A DNA stretch of 64,000 nucleotides from UBA2396 sp038042175 (GCA_964358855.1 CAYHQQ010000004.1:62001-126000), one strand, 5' to 3'; positions 53,427 to 63,183 are shown, numbered from the stretch's first letter. The notes: a model not told the origin generated them from the letters alone. Numbers and translations: made by a program.

Positions 53427-54274
53427 CCGGAGCTGTCGCGTGCGGCGGACAGTGAATCCATCGCTTTGCGGACGCGTAAGCACCCAGGCGTGACGCAAGT
53501 CTCAGCCTCGAGAAGAACCTCACGCGAGCGATTGAGTTCAGATCTCGCGCAACGCTCGAAGCTCCGAGCTCGATCGCTGCGCGAAGAGCCACCAACTCAT
53601 TCATGCTCGATGCCCCATGAAAAAGGCCACATTTGTAGTGGCGTCCCTGCTGTCTCTGGCGAGAACGAAGGGCGGCAGAATTTGCGCGACACTTCGGGTG
53701 TGAGGGTGTGATCAGCCGCGGCGACATTCCGCCCTCATCCTGCCCGGCAACGAGTGTGTGCAGCAACTCGGACCATGGCCGCCACACGGGAAGATGCTGA
53801 GCGCGGCTTCTATATAGAGGTTTGGGGTGAAGTGGAATTTCGACTCGGCCAGGGCAGTGGCCTGAAGTCGACTCGGGATATCGGCGGTGGCGTAGAATCG
53901 CGGTCGCCGATGCGGTGCCGTCCCGCGAGATGCTTCTGGGCGACGGGACGGCGACCCCCGGAGGTGGGGTTCGAAAGGATCGATGCCATGGCAACGCCAG
54001 CGGAGGAGGTTGAAAAACCTTTGGCGAGCCATTTGAGAACTGGATGCCCGAGAAAGGTGTCCAAAGGATGCGAATACGTGGTTTCGTAAGGGAACCATTT
54101 GGTTTTTGAGGTCTTTTGGAGCGGAGGAAGGGGTCAAGTGCCGGATGAAAAAACTGCGAAAGGCACAAAAAGACCTTGAAGTTCCCCTGACTTGTGTTAC
54201 ACTGAATCCATGAAAGACTCAGGGCCGGAGGAGGTTCTGATCGTTTCTGGAGTGATTTGAAGGGAGTTAAACTC
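53427..54274. other. Long intergenic region upstream of the PEP-CTERM gene
   Basis: Almost 850 nt without a convincing gene. Small open frames have no ribosome site and no protein-like composition. The right end carries the promoter of the PEP-CTERM gene (54176-54203) and its ribosome site. Compared with neighbours the composition is slightly lower in GC, as expected for a promoter-rich leader. Confidence 0.5.
54176..54203 (+). promoter_or_regulatory. Predicted promoter of the PEP-CTERM gene
   Basis: TTGAAG (54176-54181), 16 nt, then TACACT (54198-54203). It is 71 nt before the start codon of the first PEP-CTERM paralogue. The match, with the long leader and strong ribosome site, suggests high expression. 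Confidence 0.55.
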
Positions 54275-54946
54275 ATGACGAAGATTTGTGGTCTTATTGC
54301 TATGGCTGGTATCGCTGCCAGCTCGAACGCGGCGGTCGTTGGGCTCGACATGATGGTTTCGACCGACGGCGGCGCGACCTGGTCGGACTCCGCGAACGTT
54401 CTGCCGGGCTCGGTTGTGACCGTCGGCATCTTCACCCGCCACGACGCGAGCGTCTTCGGCTTCGCTGGTGCGGTCGTCCGCATCAACGGCACCGGCCTCG
54501 CCGCTGGTGACTCTGCTGGCATCACCGGCGTTGACAGCCGCGTTGCCCCGTTCAACTTCGGTGCGAGCAACCAGGCCGTCTTCGCTTCCGCCGGTGCGTT
54601 CCGCATCGACGGCGCTGCTGACGCGGCCAACTCGGCCTCGGTCGGCGTGAGCATCAGCCAGCGTGACCCGTCCAGCGCTGGTGCGAACTACCAGGCCGCT
54701 TCGGGCGCCATCGGCTACCGCTTCACGGTCAGCGTCGGCGCTGACGGCACGATCCGTGACATCGCTCTGTTCTGCGATCAGGTCAAGAACGGCGTCATGA
54801 CGCGCCACCTCACCTCTGGTTCGACCAGCGGTTCCGGCACGACCGATTGGAGCCTGACCGGCGCGACGATCCACGTCGTCCCGACCCCCGCTTCGCTCGC
54901 TCTCGTCGGCCTCGGCGGTCTCGTCGCCGGCCGTCGTCGCCGCTAA
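54275..54946 (+). CDS. PEP-CTERM-type exported protein, paralogue 1
   Basis: A 223-residue exported protein with a signal peptide (ICGLIAMAGIAASSNAA) and C-terminal sorting tag VVPTPASLALVGLGGLVAGRRRR: the Pro motif, hydrophobic helix and Arg cluster of PEP-CTERM. The middle (GFAGAVVRINGTGLAAGD, VAPFNFGASNQAVFASAGAF) is not a known enzyme. Codons are strongly biased to GCT/GGC/CGC, typical of highly expressed genes. AGGGAG lies 8 nt before ATG at 54275. A terminator follows. A paralogue of the same length is next. Confidence 0.85.
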   Translation: MTKICGLIAMAGIAASSNAAVVGLDMMVSTDGGATWSDSANVLPGSVVTVGIFTRHDASVFGFAGAVVRINGTGLAAGDSAGITGVDSRVAPFNFGASNQAVFASAGAFRIDGAADAANSASVGVSISQRDPSSAGANYQAASGAIGYRFTVSVGADGTIRDIALFCDQVKNGVMTRHLTSGSTSGSGTTDWSLTGATIHVVPTPASLALVGLGGLVAGRRRR

Positions 54947-55026
54947 GCAATCCGTCCTAGTTCGGTTCTTCGGGGACTCACATCTCCCTGGACCCGATCG
55001 GAACCGGACGATTTGATGGCAAATCA

Positions 55027-55063
55027 CAAGCCCCCGACCGCAAGGTCGGGGGTTTGCTTTTTG
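55027..55063 (+). terminator. Intrinsic terminator
   Basis: CCCCCGACC (55031-55039), loop GCAA, GGTCGGGGG (55044-55052), then TTTGCTTTTT. The preceding CAAG also pairs with the TTTG of the tail. A textbook terminator ending the first paralogue's transcript. Confidence 0.92.
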
Positions 55064-55182
55064 TCCAGTGAGTTCCATCTCGCCCGAGTCCACGCGGGGC
55101 GTGGCGAGCCTGAGTGTCGTGCCCGGCCAATAATCCCGTGGCCCGACCCAGCCGCCGGGCTCGAGCCCAAGGAGCTTCGCTC

Positions 55183-55854
55183 ATGACCCGAGCCTGTTGC
55201 CTTTGCGCCCTCGGCGGGATCGCCGCAACGTCGAACGCCGCAATCGTCGGGCTCGACATGATGGTCTCGCGTGACGGCGGAGCGAGTTGGACGCGCAGCT
55301 TGGGCGTGTTTCGCGGTTCGATCGTGACCGTCGGGATCTTCACAACGCACGACGCCAGCTGCTTTGGATTCGGGGGTGCGGTCGTGCGCATCAACGGCAC
55401 GGGCCTTGCCGCCGGAGACCTGGCTTCCCTGGTGGGAGCCGACGCCCGGGTCGCCCCGTTCAACTTTGGTGGCAGCCATCAGGCCGTGTTTGCATCAGCG
55501 GGCGCGTTCCGGATCGACAACGCCGCCGACAGGGATGATTCCCCGGTCATGGGCGTGAGCATCAGCCAGCGTGATCCCTCATCCGCGGGCTTTTCCTATG
55601 CCAGTTGGTCGCACGCACTCGCGTACCGGTTCACAGTTTCAATCGCCTCCAGCGGTCCGGCCCGCGATCTCGAACTCTTCATCGATCAGATCAAGAATGG
55701 AGTCATGGCGCGCCACGTCACCTCGATTGCCACCAGCGGCACCAACACCTCCGACTGGAGCGTGTCGGGTGCTTCGATTCACGTCGTGCCAACCCCGGCT
55801 TCGCTCGCACTGATCGGCGCTGCGGGTGTGCTGGTCGAGCGTCGGCGTCGATAA
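55183..55854 (+). CDS. PEP-CTERM-type exported protein, paralogue 2
   Basis: The same 223 residues and domain order as paralogue 1, with long identical blocks (FGGAVVRINGTGLAAGD, AVFASAGAFRID, SQRDPSSAG) and the PEP-CTERM tag VVPTPASLALIGAAGVLVERRRR. The signal peptide has extra cysteines (ACCLCALGG). AAGGAG lies 8 nt before ATG at 55183. It follows a terminator, so it has its own promoter. Codon bias is weaker than in paralogue 1, suggesting lower expression. Confidence 0.88.
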   Translation: MTRACCLCALGGIAATSNAAIVGLDMMVSRDGGASWTRSLGVFRGSIVTVGIFTTHDASCFGFGGAVVRINGTGLAAGDLASLVGADARVAPFNFGGSHQAVFASAGAFRIDNAADRDDSPVMGVSISQRDPSSAGFSYASWSHALAYRFTVSIASSGPARDLELFIDQIKNGVMARHVTSIATSGTNTSDWSVSGASIHVVPTPASLALIGAAGVLVERRRR

Positions 55855-56010
55855 GCAAATCCGGCTCGATGGGAATTCCGAGATCCTCGGCGCACTTGAG
55901 ATTGGCAAGAGCCAATCGACCTTCAGACTTCGCACGATTGCCAGACGCTTGGCCTGGTGTTTGCCTTGCTCCAGCAGTCGCCATGTTTGACTTGAGTTAA
56001 CTGCATCGAC

Positions 56011-56124
56011 ATGGTCGATTCTGGCTCCAGCCTTTCGTGTGCGTCGATCGTGTTGGTCCCGGCTCCGGTGCCGTTGGCCCTGTCGGGCCTGGGCTCGCTG
56101 GCGATGAGGCGTTGCCGCCGGTAA
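56011..56124 (+). pseudogene. Orphan PEP-CTERM tail, third paralogue remnant
   Basis: A 37-residue open frame ending LVPAPVPLALSGLGSLAMRRCRR, which matches the C-terminal tag of the two genes upstream (VPTPASLALVGLGGLV). Nothing upstream encodes the body or a signal peptide. It is best read as the decayed end of a third tandem copy, deleted except for its sorting signal. Confidence 0.65.
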
Positions 56125-56194
56125 GCAGAAGCGGGTCGAGGTCCAGAGTCCCTTGGAGTCACTCGAGTGATTGTTCTGCTACGCTGATCGCCCG

Positions 56195-56752
56195 ATGCGG
56201 ATTCCAAGGCCCAGACGCAAGGTCCGACGGGTATTGCTGGGGCTCGCGCCAGTGCTGGGCGTCGCCTTCTTTCTAGCGATCCTGCCGCTCTCGCGGTTCG
56301 ACGTCCACCTCAGAGTGCGGAACAACACCGTGATCTCGGGCCTTCACGGCTGCTTGCGGTTCTACACATGGGACGCCGAGCGATGGGCGATCAAGTTCCC
56401 GCCAGGGTTGTCGGTGGAGGATCCCGAAAGCTGGAGGAATCCCAACTGGTGGCCGAAGGTTCACCTGGGCGTGCCCAGCCTCAACCGAGGAATCGGCCAG
56501 GGACAGTACTCGGTGGCGATCCCGCTTTGGATGCTTGGGGCCCTGTCAACGGCCGCCTGGTGGGGCATGCGCCGGGCGGCATGGCACCGCGAGACTTGGG
56601 AGTGTCGGCGATGCGGCTATGACCTCTCGGGACTCGACGCCAAGCTCTGCCCAGAGTGCGGGGCGGCCGCGGGCCCGGCGCCCTATGCCCGGAGCGGCCG
56701 GCAGGGGCGGGGCGTCAATGGACCGTCCGGCCGAGCGCGTGAACGGGTGTGA
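56195..56752 (+). CDS. Membrane protein with C-terminal zinc ribbon
   Basis: A 185-residue protein with a basic N-terminus, one or two membrane helices (LLGLAPVLGVAFFLAILPL; and VAIPLWMLGALSTAAWWG) and a C-terminal zinc ribbon CRRCGYDLSGLDAKLCPECG. Such small membrane/zinc-ribbon proteins are frequent in planctomycetes; function unknown. It ends just before the livH start, so it could be cotranscribed, but a role in transport is not indicated. Confidence 0.65.
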   Translation: MRIPRPRRKVRRVLLGLAPVLGVAFFLAILPLSRFDVHLRVRNNTVISGLHGCLRFYTWDAERWAIKFPPGLSVEDPESWRNPNWWPKVHLGVPSLNRGIGQGQYSVAIPLWMLGALSTAAWWGMRRAAWHRETWECRRCGYDLSGLDAKLCPECGAAAGPAPYARSGRQGRGVNGPSGRARERV

Positions 56753-56761
56753 AGGCGCGTG

Positions 56762-57961
56762 ATGGTGTATCATTGGCCCCCTGTGCTTGAGACGTTTCTC
56801 CAAACCCTGATGGATGGCCTGGCCGTTGGAAGCCTCTACGCGCTCATCGCGCTGGGCTACACGATGGTCTACGGCATTCTCAAGTTCATCAACTTCGCCC
56901 ATTCCGACGTCTTTGTGCTCGGCGCCTGGCTCTCCTACTCGATCGCGGTCTCGGGCGGGCTCTCGGCCGATCCGGCAACCCCTATCACCCCTTGGGTCTG
57001 GTGGGCGGCCGGCGTCAGCGTGGGTGTGGCTGTGCTCATGCAGCTCTACGACCGCGTGGTCTTTGATCGATTGCCCATCGGGGCCAGAGAGCGGCTTCCC
57101 GCCCCCGGCATGGGAACCACGTTCACCATCGTGAGTGTGTGGGGGTGGATCGCTATCGGCCTGGTGCTCCTGGCCAGGGGGATCGGTGAGGGCTCGCTTC
57201 CCCAGAGCACCGCGCGAACGGTGTCGGGAGGCGTCATCCTCATCGCGGCGATGGCCGCGTGCGGCCTGGTCGGTTTCAGCCTGGAAAGGGCGGCCTACAA
57301 GCCCCTGCGCAAGGCGCCCAGGCTCAACGTCCTGATTACCGCCATCGGAGTCAGCCTCCTCCTCCAGAACGCCGGACAGCTCGACTGGATGTTTGGCACC
57401 CGGCCCCAGGGCATGCCCACGCTGCTCCCCGACCTGACCCTGGCGACCTTTGGCGGCGACAATGGCGCGTCGCCCGTGAAGCTCCAGCTCATCGACGTCG
57501 TTGGAGCGGGCACGGCCGTCGTGCTCATGATCCTGCTCGACATCCTGGTCTTCCGCACCAAACTCGGACGCGCGATGCGGGCCGTCAGCTTCAACGACCG
57601 CAACGCCTCGCTCATGGGCATCCCCGTCGACCAGGTCATCAGCTTCACGTTCGTGCTCGGAGCGGTTCTTGCGGCGGCGGCGGGGTTCCTCTTCGGCCAG
57701 AAGTACTCGGGCCTCAACCAGACCGCCGCGCCCATCTGGGTCCTCCTGGGGCTCAAGGCCTTCGTGGCGGCGGTGGTGGGGGGGATCGGGAACATCCGCG
57801 GCGCGATGCTTGGCGGGCTCCTGATCGGCTCGGCGGAGATGTTCGCCAAACGGTACCAGTCGCCGGCGATCGCGGATATCTATGTCTTTGTGATTCTCAT
57901 CCTCGTCCTCCTGTTCAAGCCCACGGGCTTGCTTGGGACAAGGCTTCAGGAGAAGGTCTGA
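56762..57961 (+). CDS. livH: Branched-chain amino acid ABC transporter permease LivH
   Basis: A 399-residue inner-membrane permease of the LivH family. Conserved blocks: GLAVGSLYALIALGYTMVYGILKFINFAHSD near the start and the C-terminal NIRGAMLGGLLIGSAEMF. Members usually have about 300 residues; here an insertion of about 100 (residues 55-165) adds extra helices. GAAGG lies 6 nt before ATG. It begins the livHMGF set; a substrate-binding gene is not in the window. Confidence 0.88.
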   Translation: MVYHWPPVLETFLQTLMDGLAVGSLYALIALGYTMVYGILKFINFAHSDVFVLGAWLSYSIAVSGGLSADPATPITPWVWWAAGVSVGVAVLMQLYDRVVFDRLPIGARERLPAPGMGTTFTIVSVWGWIAIGLVLLARGIGEGSLPQSTARTVSGGVILIAAMAACGLVGFSLERAAYKPLRKAPRLNVLITAIGVSLLLQNAGQLDWMFGTRPQGMPTLLPDLTLATFGGDNGASPVKLQLIDVVGAGTAVVLMILLDILVFRTKLGRAMRAVSFNDRNASLMGIPVDQVISFTFVLGAVLAAAAGFLFGQKYSGLNQTAAPIWVLLGLKAFVAAVVGGIGNIRGAMLGGLLIGSAEMFAKRYQSPAIADIYVFVILILVLLFKPTGLLGTRLQEKV

Positions 57962-58003
57962 TCGGGCGGGCGGTCTCTGCCCTTTGGCCCAGGAGATGTG
58001 CTG

Positions 58004-59440
58004 GTGGCAGAGCTTCGGATCCAAGCCCGCGAACTAAGGCCCAGCCTCGTCCCCACGGCGGCGCTCAGCGTCATGCCGTTCGCGACTGTGCTTCTGCTGG
58101 CCATCGTGGCCCAGCTCGTGCTCGCCCCCTGGATGGTCGCCAACCACTGGGACTTCCAGGCCAAGATCGGCCTCGACATCGCGACCTCCATCGTGCTGGC
58201 GGTGAGCCTGACCATGGTCAACGGGTTCACGGGTCAATTCTCCATCGGGCACGCGGCCTTCATGGCCGTCGGGGCCTACGCGTCGGCCATGATCGTGTAC
58301 TACGGATCCTTCAGGCTTCTGGGCAACGTGAACATGAACGGCGGCCTGGTCAGCTCGATGATTTTCGAGCCCGCCCGCACCGCTCCGATCCTGACACTGG
58401 CCGATGGTCTCTTCGCGTTGTCGCTGATCGTCGGAGGACTGGTCGCGGCGATCTGCGGGTACGTCGTCGGCCTGCCCTCCCTTCGGCTCAAGGGCGACTA
58501 CCTCGCCATCGTCACACTGGGGTTCGGGGAGATCGTTCGCGTCCTGGTGCAGTCTCAGACCACCGAGGTCCTGTCGGAAGGTTCGAGCGTCACGCAGGAA
58601 CACCTCGACTCGATCAGCGCCTGGAGTGCCCTGACGACCGACGACACCATGATGGCCGAGCAGATCGCCAAGGTGCCCTGGTACCTGTGGCCCAGGTACA
58701 CCGGGGGCGCGCTGGGGTTTGGAGGCCTTCCCTCCTACACCAGTCTTTTCTGGGTCGTCCTCGCCGCCGGGGTCACACTCGTCGTGGCGTTCCGGCTCAA
58801 GCGGAGCAGCTTCGGGCGTGCGTTCCTGTCGATCCGGGAGGACGAGATCGCCGCCAACTCCATGGGCGTTAACGTCACCGCGTACAAAGTCCGGGCCTTC
58901 GTGATCGCCGCGTTCTTCGCCGGCATCGCCGGCGGACTCTACGCCCACACCACCGGTGTCCAGCTCAAGGCCGATGAGCTGGGATTCCAGAAGTCGTTCG
59001 ACATCATCATCATGGTGGTGCTGGGTGGCCTGGGCTCGATCTCAGGTGCGTCGGTGGCCGCCATCATCGTCACCATCCTCCCCGAGCTCCTTCGCAAGCC
59101 CGAGACGCTGGGCGACTGCTGGCCCTGGGGCCTTGGTCTGCTCGTCGTGGGTATCGCGATCGCCATTGGCATGCATCGGGCGAAACGTTCCGCGGCCCTG
59201 GGCAAGGCCCTGATCACCACGGGCGCGGTGGCCCTCTTTCTCTCCGCGATCGCGCTGCTGGCCGCACACAACAAGTTCGACATCGGTCCCTACCGCATGG
59301 TCCTCTTCGCCATCGCACTGGTCGCGATGATGCTGCTGAGGCCCCAGGGGCTCTTTGGCGTGCAGGAGATCTGGGACCGCGGACTCTGGCGCGAGATCTT
59401 CCGCAAGGCACCGGCAAAGAGAGGGGGGCCGGCGGCGTGA
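58004..59440 (+). CDS. livM: Branched-chain amino acid ABC transporter permease LivM
   Basis: A 478-residue permease with the LivM signature region, VNGFTGQFSIGHAAFMAVGAYASA, GDYLAIVTLGFGEIVRVLV and the EAA-like loop at FRLKRSSFGRAFLSIREDEIAA. It is longer than most LivM proteins. The GTG at 58004 is placed 7 nt after AGGAG (57991-57995); GTG 57998 is an alternative. Overlaps livG by 4 nt. With LivH it forms the channel. Confidence 0.88.
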   Translation: MAELRIQARELRPSLVPTAALSVMPFATVLLLAIVAQLVLAPWMVANHWDFQAKIGLDIATSIVLAVSLTMVNGFTGQFSIGHAAFMAVGAYASAMIVYYGSFRLLGNVNMNGGLVSSMIFEPARTAPILTLADGLFALSLIVGGLVAAICGYVVGLPSLRLKGDYLAIVTLGFGEIVRVLVQSQTTEVLSEGSSVTQEHLDSISAWSALTTDDTMMAEQIAKVPWYLWPRYTGGALGFGGLPSYTSLFWVVLAAGVTLVVAFRLKRSSFGRAFLSIREDEIAANSMGVNVTAYKVRAFVIAAFFAGIAGGLYAHTTGVQLKADELGFQKSFDIIIMVVLGGLGSISGASVAAIIVTILPELLRKPETLGDCWPWGLGLLVVGIAIAIGMHRAKRSAALGKALITTGAVALFLSAIALLAAHNKFDIGPYRMVLFAIALVAMMLLRPQGLFGVQEIWDRGLWREIFRKAPAKRGGPAA

Positions 59441-60234
59441 GCGATCAAGCGAACAAGGGCGTCCCGATTCTCGAAGTGCGCGGCGTGAACAAGGCGTTCG
59501 GCGGGCTCAAGGCGGTCCAGGACTTCAGCCTGGCGATCCGCCAGGGCGAGATCGTCGGGCTGATCGGGCCCAATGGCGCGGGGAAGACGACCTGCTTCAA
59601 CCTCCTCACCGGGGTCTACACGCCCGACACCGGTGCGGTGATGCTCGAAGGTCGTTCGATCGTCGGTACCAAGCCTCACAAGATCGCCGGCCTGGGCATG
59701 GCCCGGACTTTCCAGAACATCCGCCTCTTCGGCGAGCTCTCCGTGCTCGACAACGTCCGCCTCGCCAGCCACCTTCGTGTCACCCACACCATGCTGGGCG
59801 CGGTCCTGCGATCCCCGTGGCACAGGGCCGAGGAACGGGCGATCCGCGTGCGGGCGATGGATCTCCTTCGCGTGTTCGCCCTCGAATCGCGGTACGACGA
59901 GCAGGCCAAGAGCCTGCCCTACGGCGACCAGCGGCGCCTGGAGATCGCCCGCGCGCTGGCGACCGAACCCCGCGTGCTCCTGCTCGACGAGCCGGCGGCG
60001 GGCATGAATCCCCAGGAAAAGGTCGAGCTGCGCAAGCTGATCCTGGGAATCCGCGAGCGATTCGGCGTCGCGATCCTCCTCATCGAGCACGACATGAGCG
60101 TGGTGATGAATCTCTGCGAACAGATCACTGTCCTGAACTTCGGCCAGACCATCGCCTCGGGAACCCCCGTTGAGGTGCAGGGCAACCCCAAGGTCGTCGA
60201 GGCCTACCTCGGCACCGAAGTGGGGGCCCCATGA
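59437..60234 (+). CDS. livG: LivG-type ABC transporter ATPase
   Basis: A 265-residue ATPase. Walker A GPNGAGKTT, signature LPYGDQRRLEIARAL (the LivG variant of LSGGQ), Walker B LLLDEPAAGMNP. Starts with GTG overlapping the livM stop (GTGA). Drives transport together with LivF. Confidence 0.92.
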   Translation: MSDQANKGVPILEVRGVNKAFGGLKAVQDFSLAIRQGEIVGLIGPNGAGKTTCFNLLTGVYTPDTGAVMLEGRSIVGTKPHKIAGLGMARTFQNIRLFGELSVLDNVRLASHLRVTHTMLGAVLRSPWHRAEERAIRVRAMDLLRVFALESRYDEQAKSLPYGDQRRLEIARALATEPRVLLLDEPAAGMNPQEKVELRKLILGIRERFGVAILLIEHDMSVVMNLCEQITVLNFGQTIASGTPVEVQGNPKVVEAYLGTEVGAP

Positions 60235-60953
60235 GCAAACCCCCGATGCTCGAGATCCGGGACCTGGTGGTCAGCTACGGCGCGGTCCGTGCCCTGCACG
60301 GCGTGTCCCTGCGCGTCGAGCAGGGGGAGGTCGTCACACTCATCGGGTGCAACGGGGCAGGGAAGTCCACCACGCTCAGGGCGATCTCGGGCCTGGCCCG
60401 GGCCGCGGCGGGCGCGATCGAGTTCGAGGGGCGGGCGATCCACCGCATGCCGCCGCACGAAATCGTGCGCCTGGGCGTTGCGCACGCCCCCGAGGGGCGT
60501 GGCATCTTCGCGAACATGACGGTCGACGAGAATCTCGAGCTCGGGGCGTACACGCGGAGCGACAAGGCGGGGATTGCCAAGGATCGCGAGTGGGCGCTCA
60601 CGCTCTTCCCACGCCTGGGCGAGCGGCTCAAGCAGAACGCGGGCACCCTCTCGGGGGGCGAGCAGCAGATGCTGGCGATCGCCCGGGCGATTCTGACCAA
60701 GCCCCGCTTGCTCCTGCTCGACGAACCAAGCCTGGGGCTCGCCCCGCAGGTCGTGCAGACGATCTTCAAGATCGTGCGGGAGATCAACGCCGCGGGAACC
60801 ACGATCCTGCTGGTCGAGCAGAACGCCCACATGGCCCTGAAGGTCGCCCACCGCGCGTACGTGCTCGAGGTTGGAGAGATCAAGATGTCGGGCAAGGCAG
60901 CCGACCTGGCGGCGAGCGACGAGGTTCGCAAGGCATATCTGGGCGTGGGATGA
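60231..60953 (+). CDS. livF: LivF-type ABC transporter ATPase
   Basis: A 240-residue ATPase. Walker A is GCNGAGKST with Cys at the second residue instead of the usual Ala; signature LSGGEQQMLAIARA; Walker B LLLDEPSLGLAP. ATG overlaps the livG stop by 4 nt. Last gene of the operon. The Cys variant should still function. Confidence 0.92.
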   Translation: MSKPPMLEIRDLVVSYGAVRALHGVSLRVEQGEVVTLIGCNGAGKSTTLRAISGLARAAAGAIEFEGRAIHRMPPHEIVRLGVAHAPEGRGIFANMTVDENLELGAYTRSDKAGIAKDREWALTLFPRLGERLKQNAGTLSGGEQQMLAIARAILTKPRLLLLDEPSLGLAPQVVQTIFKIVREINAAGTTILLVEQNAHMALKVAHRAYVLEVGEIKMSGKAADLAASDEVRKAYLGVG

Positions 60954-61104
60954 ACCGGTGCCGGGCGGGCGATCACCCGATTGCGGACTTGGAGCACGAA
61001 AATCGCTTGGGAGGCTGGACGCCACGCCGGCGGGTCAGGAAACGGGTAGACTACCGGCCCGTGGGTGTCTGTTTGGGACCCTTGGCGACCGGCGGTGGAC
61101 GTAC

Positions 61105-63183
61105 GTGGAGCGATCGTTGAGTACCCTGCTTCCCAGCTTCGTGTTTGCCGAACTCCCCAGCGAACTGCCGGCCGGTTTTTCGGCCGTGCCGTTGACGCTG
61201 GAGCAACAGGCGTCGGCAAGCCGCTTGTGCGTGGTTGTCCGCAGTGCTCGCGATGGGGCCGCGACGCCCAAGGGGGAACAGTCGCCCCTGATCGTGCTGC
61301 GTGAGATGCTCGACGCCCGGGTGCTGCTGGGGGCGCTGTGCGACGCGGGCGGGGCGGTGCACGAGTTCCTGGAACTCTGGGTGCAGGATGTCTCGGGGCT
61401 CGACGGCGCGCTGCCGACCTACCGCGAATCGCAGAACAACGCCACCCTCGACGAGCGTTGGGGCGTGCGGGCGACGGCGGTCGAGCGTGTGAATCATGGC
61501 GGACGCCACTCCACCGGGTGGGAGACCGCACATCCCGAGCCCATGTTCGTCGACGTGAAGCGCGGCGTGCCCTTGCGGGCGGTCGATCGTGGCGGAATGC
61601 CCTGGGTGCTGTGCGAGGACGACGAGTTTCTGCGTCGCAAAGGCAAGCAGGGATATGGCGAGTCGCTCGAGCGCTACCTCTATCTTCCCGCGAGCGGCGA
61701 GAAATCGAATCTGGTGGGGATCGCCGGGCCCGAGGCACTTCTTCCGTTCGATCTCCCACGGGCGGTCGGCCTTGGCGCCGACGCGGTCGCGGTGAATCCC
61801 GGCGGCGGGCTCATGCTCGTGCTGCCCCTGGCGCAGGTGAGCTTCGAGCAGTTCGTCGACGCGATGGGCGGAGCCGGACAGGAAGGCTCTCCCGAGAGCG
61901 TGCTCAGAGCTCGCGCTCAGCAGGTCTCGGGTGCCAGCGGCGAGGTCTCGCGCAGCGGCGCGTCCTACGGCGGGATGGCCGGGTGGTTCGGTCCGACGTC
62001 TGCCAGCGCGAACCGAAGACTCGGCGAGGTCCTGCACCTCAAGCTCCGGATGCTCTCTGAGGCCGTCGGCGCGGTGCGCTCGGCGAGCGAGCGCGGACCA
62101 CTGCTCAATCTGCACGCCGAGAGTTTCCGCGTGCGACTGGTCGAGGGCGGCAACGGCTCGGCGGGCTTGCCGATGTGGTGGACCGGCCGCGTGTCGCTGG
62201 TGATGCCCGGCGAGGCGATCGAACTGCCCATCCCGGCCGCCAAGGACAAGTATTTCCTGGTGGGGACCGACCGGCTGTCTGTTTATTCGCCCACAACCAT
62301 GCGAAGCTCCATCCAGGGTCGCGGCGTGATGCGCCTTCGCCGGGTGGTCGACGCCGCGACAGGTTCGAGCGGCGGCTCGCCCGCCAGCGAGTCGGGCCTG
62401 CAGTTCGGCACGTTCTTCGAGGGAACGCTCGCCAGCCACGAGAGGCTGAGCCTTGGGCCCAACGATCTGATCTGGCTGCGGATGACCGTGGCGGGCGTCC
62501 GCCTCGATTGTTACGCGACCTCTCAGGGCAAGCCGGGCGGAATCGCGGGCGAACTTCGGATCCAGACGCTCGCGCAGGAATACCCCCCCGAGGCCGTCGC
62601 CCGGCTGAGACAGGCCGAGGGCGTTCCGATCCCCGACGTCATGTTCGAGGTCCTGCCGCTGCTCTCCACCCCGTTCGATCTCTACTCGATGGGAGTCCTG
62701 GCCGCCCGAACGCTCTTGGTGAATCAGACCACGACGCTCCCCGTCGTCCTCGACGATCTTCTGAGCCTTGGGGGACTACTCGCCGGCGAGAAGCCGCCCA
62801 CCGATCCCTCCGTTGACCTCACGACCTCGCTGGGCGAGATGATCGGCAAGGCTCTGGCCGCCGAGCCGCGGCTTCTCGAAGCCCTGGGGTGCCATCGCCT
62901 GGTGAGCGACAAGGTCGATCCGGCCATCGCGGCGGCCCTGATCCCCGGCAAGCTCTGGCACCAGGTCCTGGCCACCATCTTGCGGACCTTTCCAGGGATG
63001 GGGTGGTTCTCCAAGTGCAAGGACTATGGCGACGCGCCCAGTGGTGCTCCGTACCGAGTCTACGACTCGCTGATGGACAACCTGCACGCCCTCCTCATCA
63101 AGACCCGATCGCTGATGGTCTCAGACCAGGCCCTTTCGCGGGAGGTGCAGGGTGTGGTTCGGGAACTGCTCCTGCGGGTCTAG
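61105..63183 (+). CDS. Large unrecognised protein with kinase-like end
   Basis: A 692-residue soluble protein (start GTG 61105 or TTG 61117) that I do not recognise. Residues 510-560 (STPFDLYSMGVLAARTLLVN) resemble subdomain IX of Ser/Thr kinases (DxYSxGV), but no HRD, DFG or glycine loop is visible, so it could be a distant pseudokinase. The N-terminal 450 residues have no recognised domain; several beta-rich blocks occur. Next is a lipoprotein on the same strand, 132 nt away. Confidence 0.6.
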   Translation: MERSLSTLLPSFVFAELPSELPAGFSAVPLTLEQQASASRLCVVVRSARDGAATPKGEQSPLIVLREMLDARVLLGALCDAGGAVHEFLELWVQDVSGLDGALPTYRESQNNATLDERWGVRATAVERVNHGGRHSTGWETAHPEPMFVDVKRGVPLRAVDRGGMPWVLCEDDEFLRRKGKQGYGESLERYLYLPASGEKSNLVGIAGPEALLPFDLPRAVGLGADAVAVNPGGGLMLVLPLAQVSFEQFVDAMGGAGQEGSPESVLRARAQQVSGASGEVSRSGASYGGMAGWFGPTSASANRRLGEVLHLKLRMLSEAVGAVRSASERGPLLNLHAESFRVRLVEGGNGSAGLPMWWTGRVSLVMPGEAIELPIPAAKDKYFLVGTDRLSVYSPTTMRSSIQGRGVMRLRRVVDAATGSSGGSPASESGLQFGTFFEGTLASHERLSLGPNDLIWLRMTVAGVRLDCYATSQGKPGGIAGELRIQTLAQEYPPEAVARLRQAEGVPIPDVMFEVLPLLSTPFDLYSMGVLAARTLLVNQTTTLPVVLDDLLSLGGLLAGEKPPTDPSVDLTTSLGEMIGKALAAEPRLLEALGCHRLVSDKVDPAIAAALIPGKLWHQVLATILRTFPGMGWFSKCKDYGDAPSGAPYRVYDSLMDNLHALLIKTRSLMVSDQALSREVQGVVRELLLRV

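Noticed and set aside
53754..54089. 111-residue frame before the PEP-CTERM gene
   Set aside because: No ribosome site and composition unlike genes here; treated as part of the long leader region.
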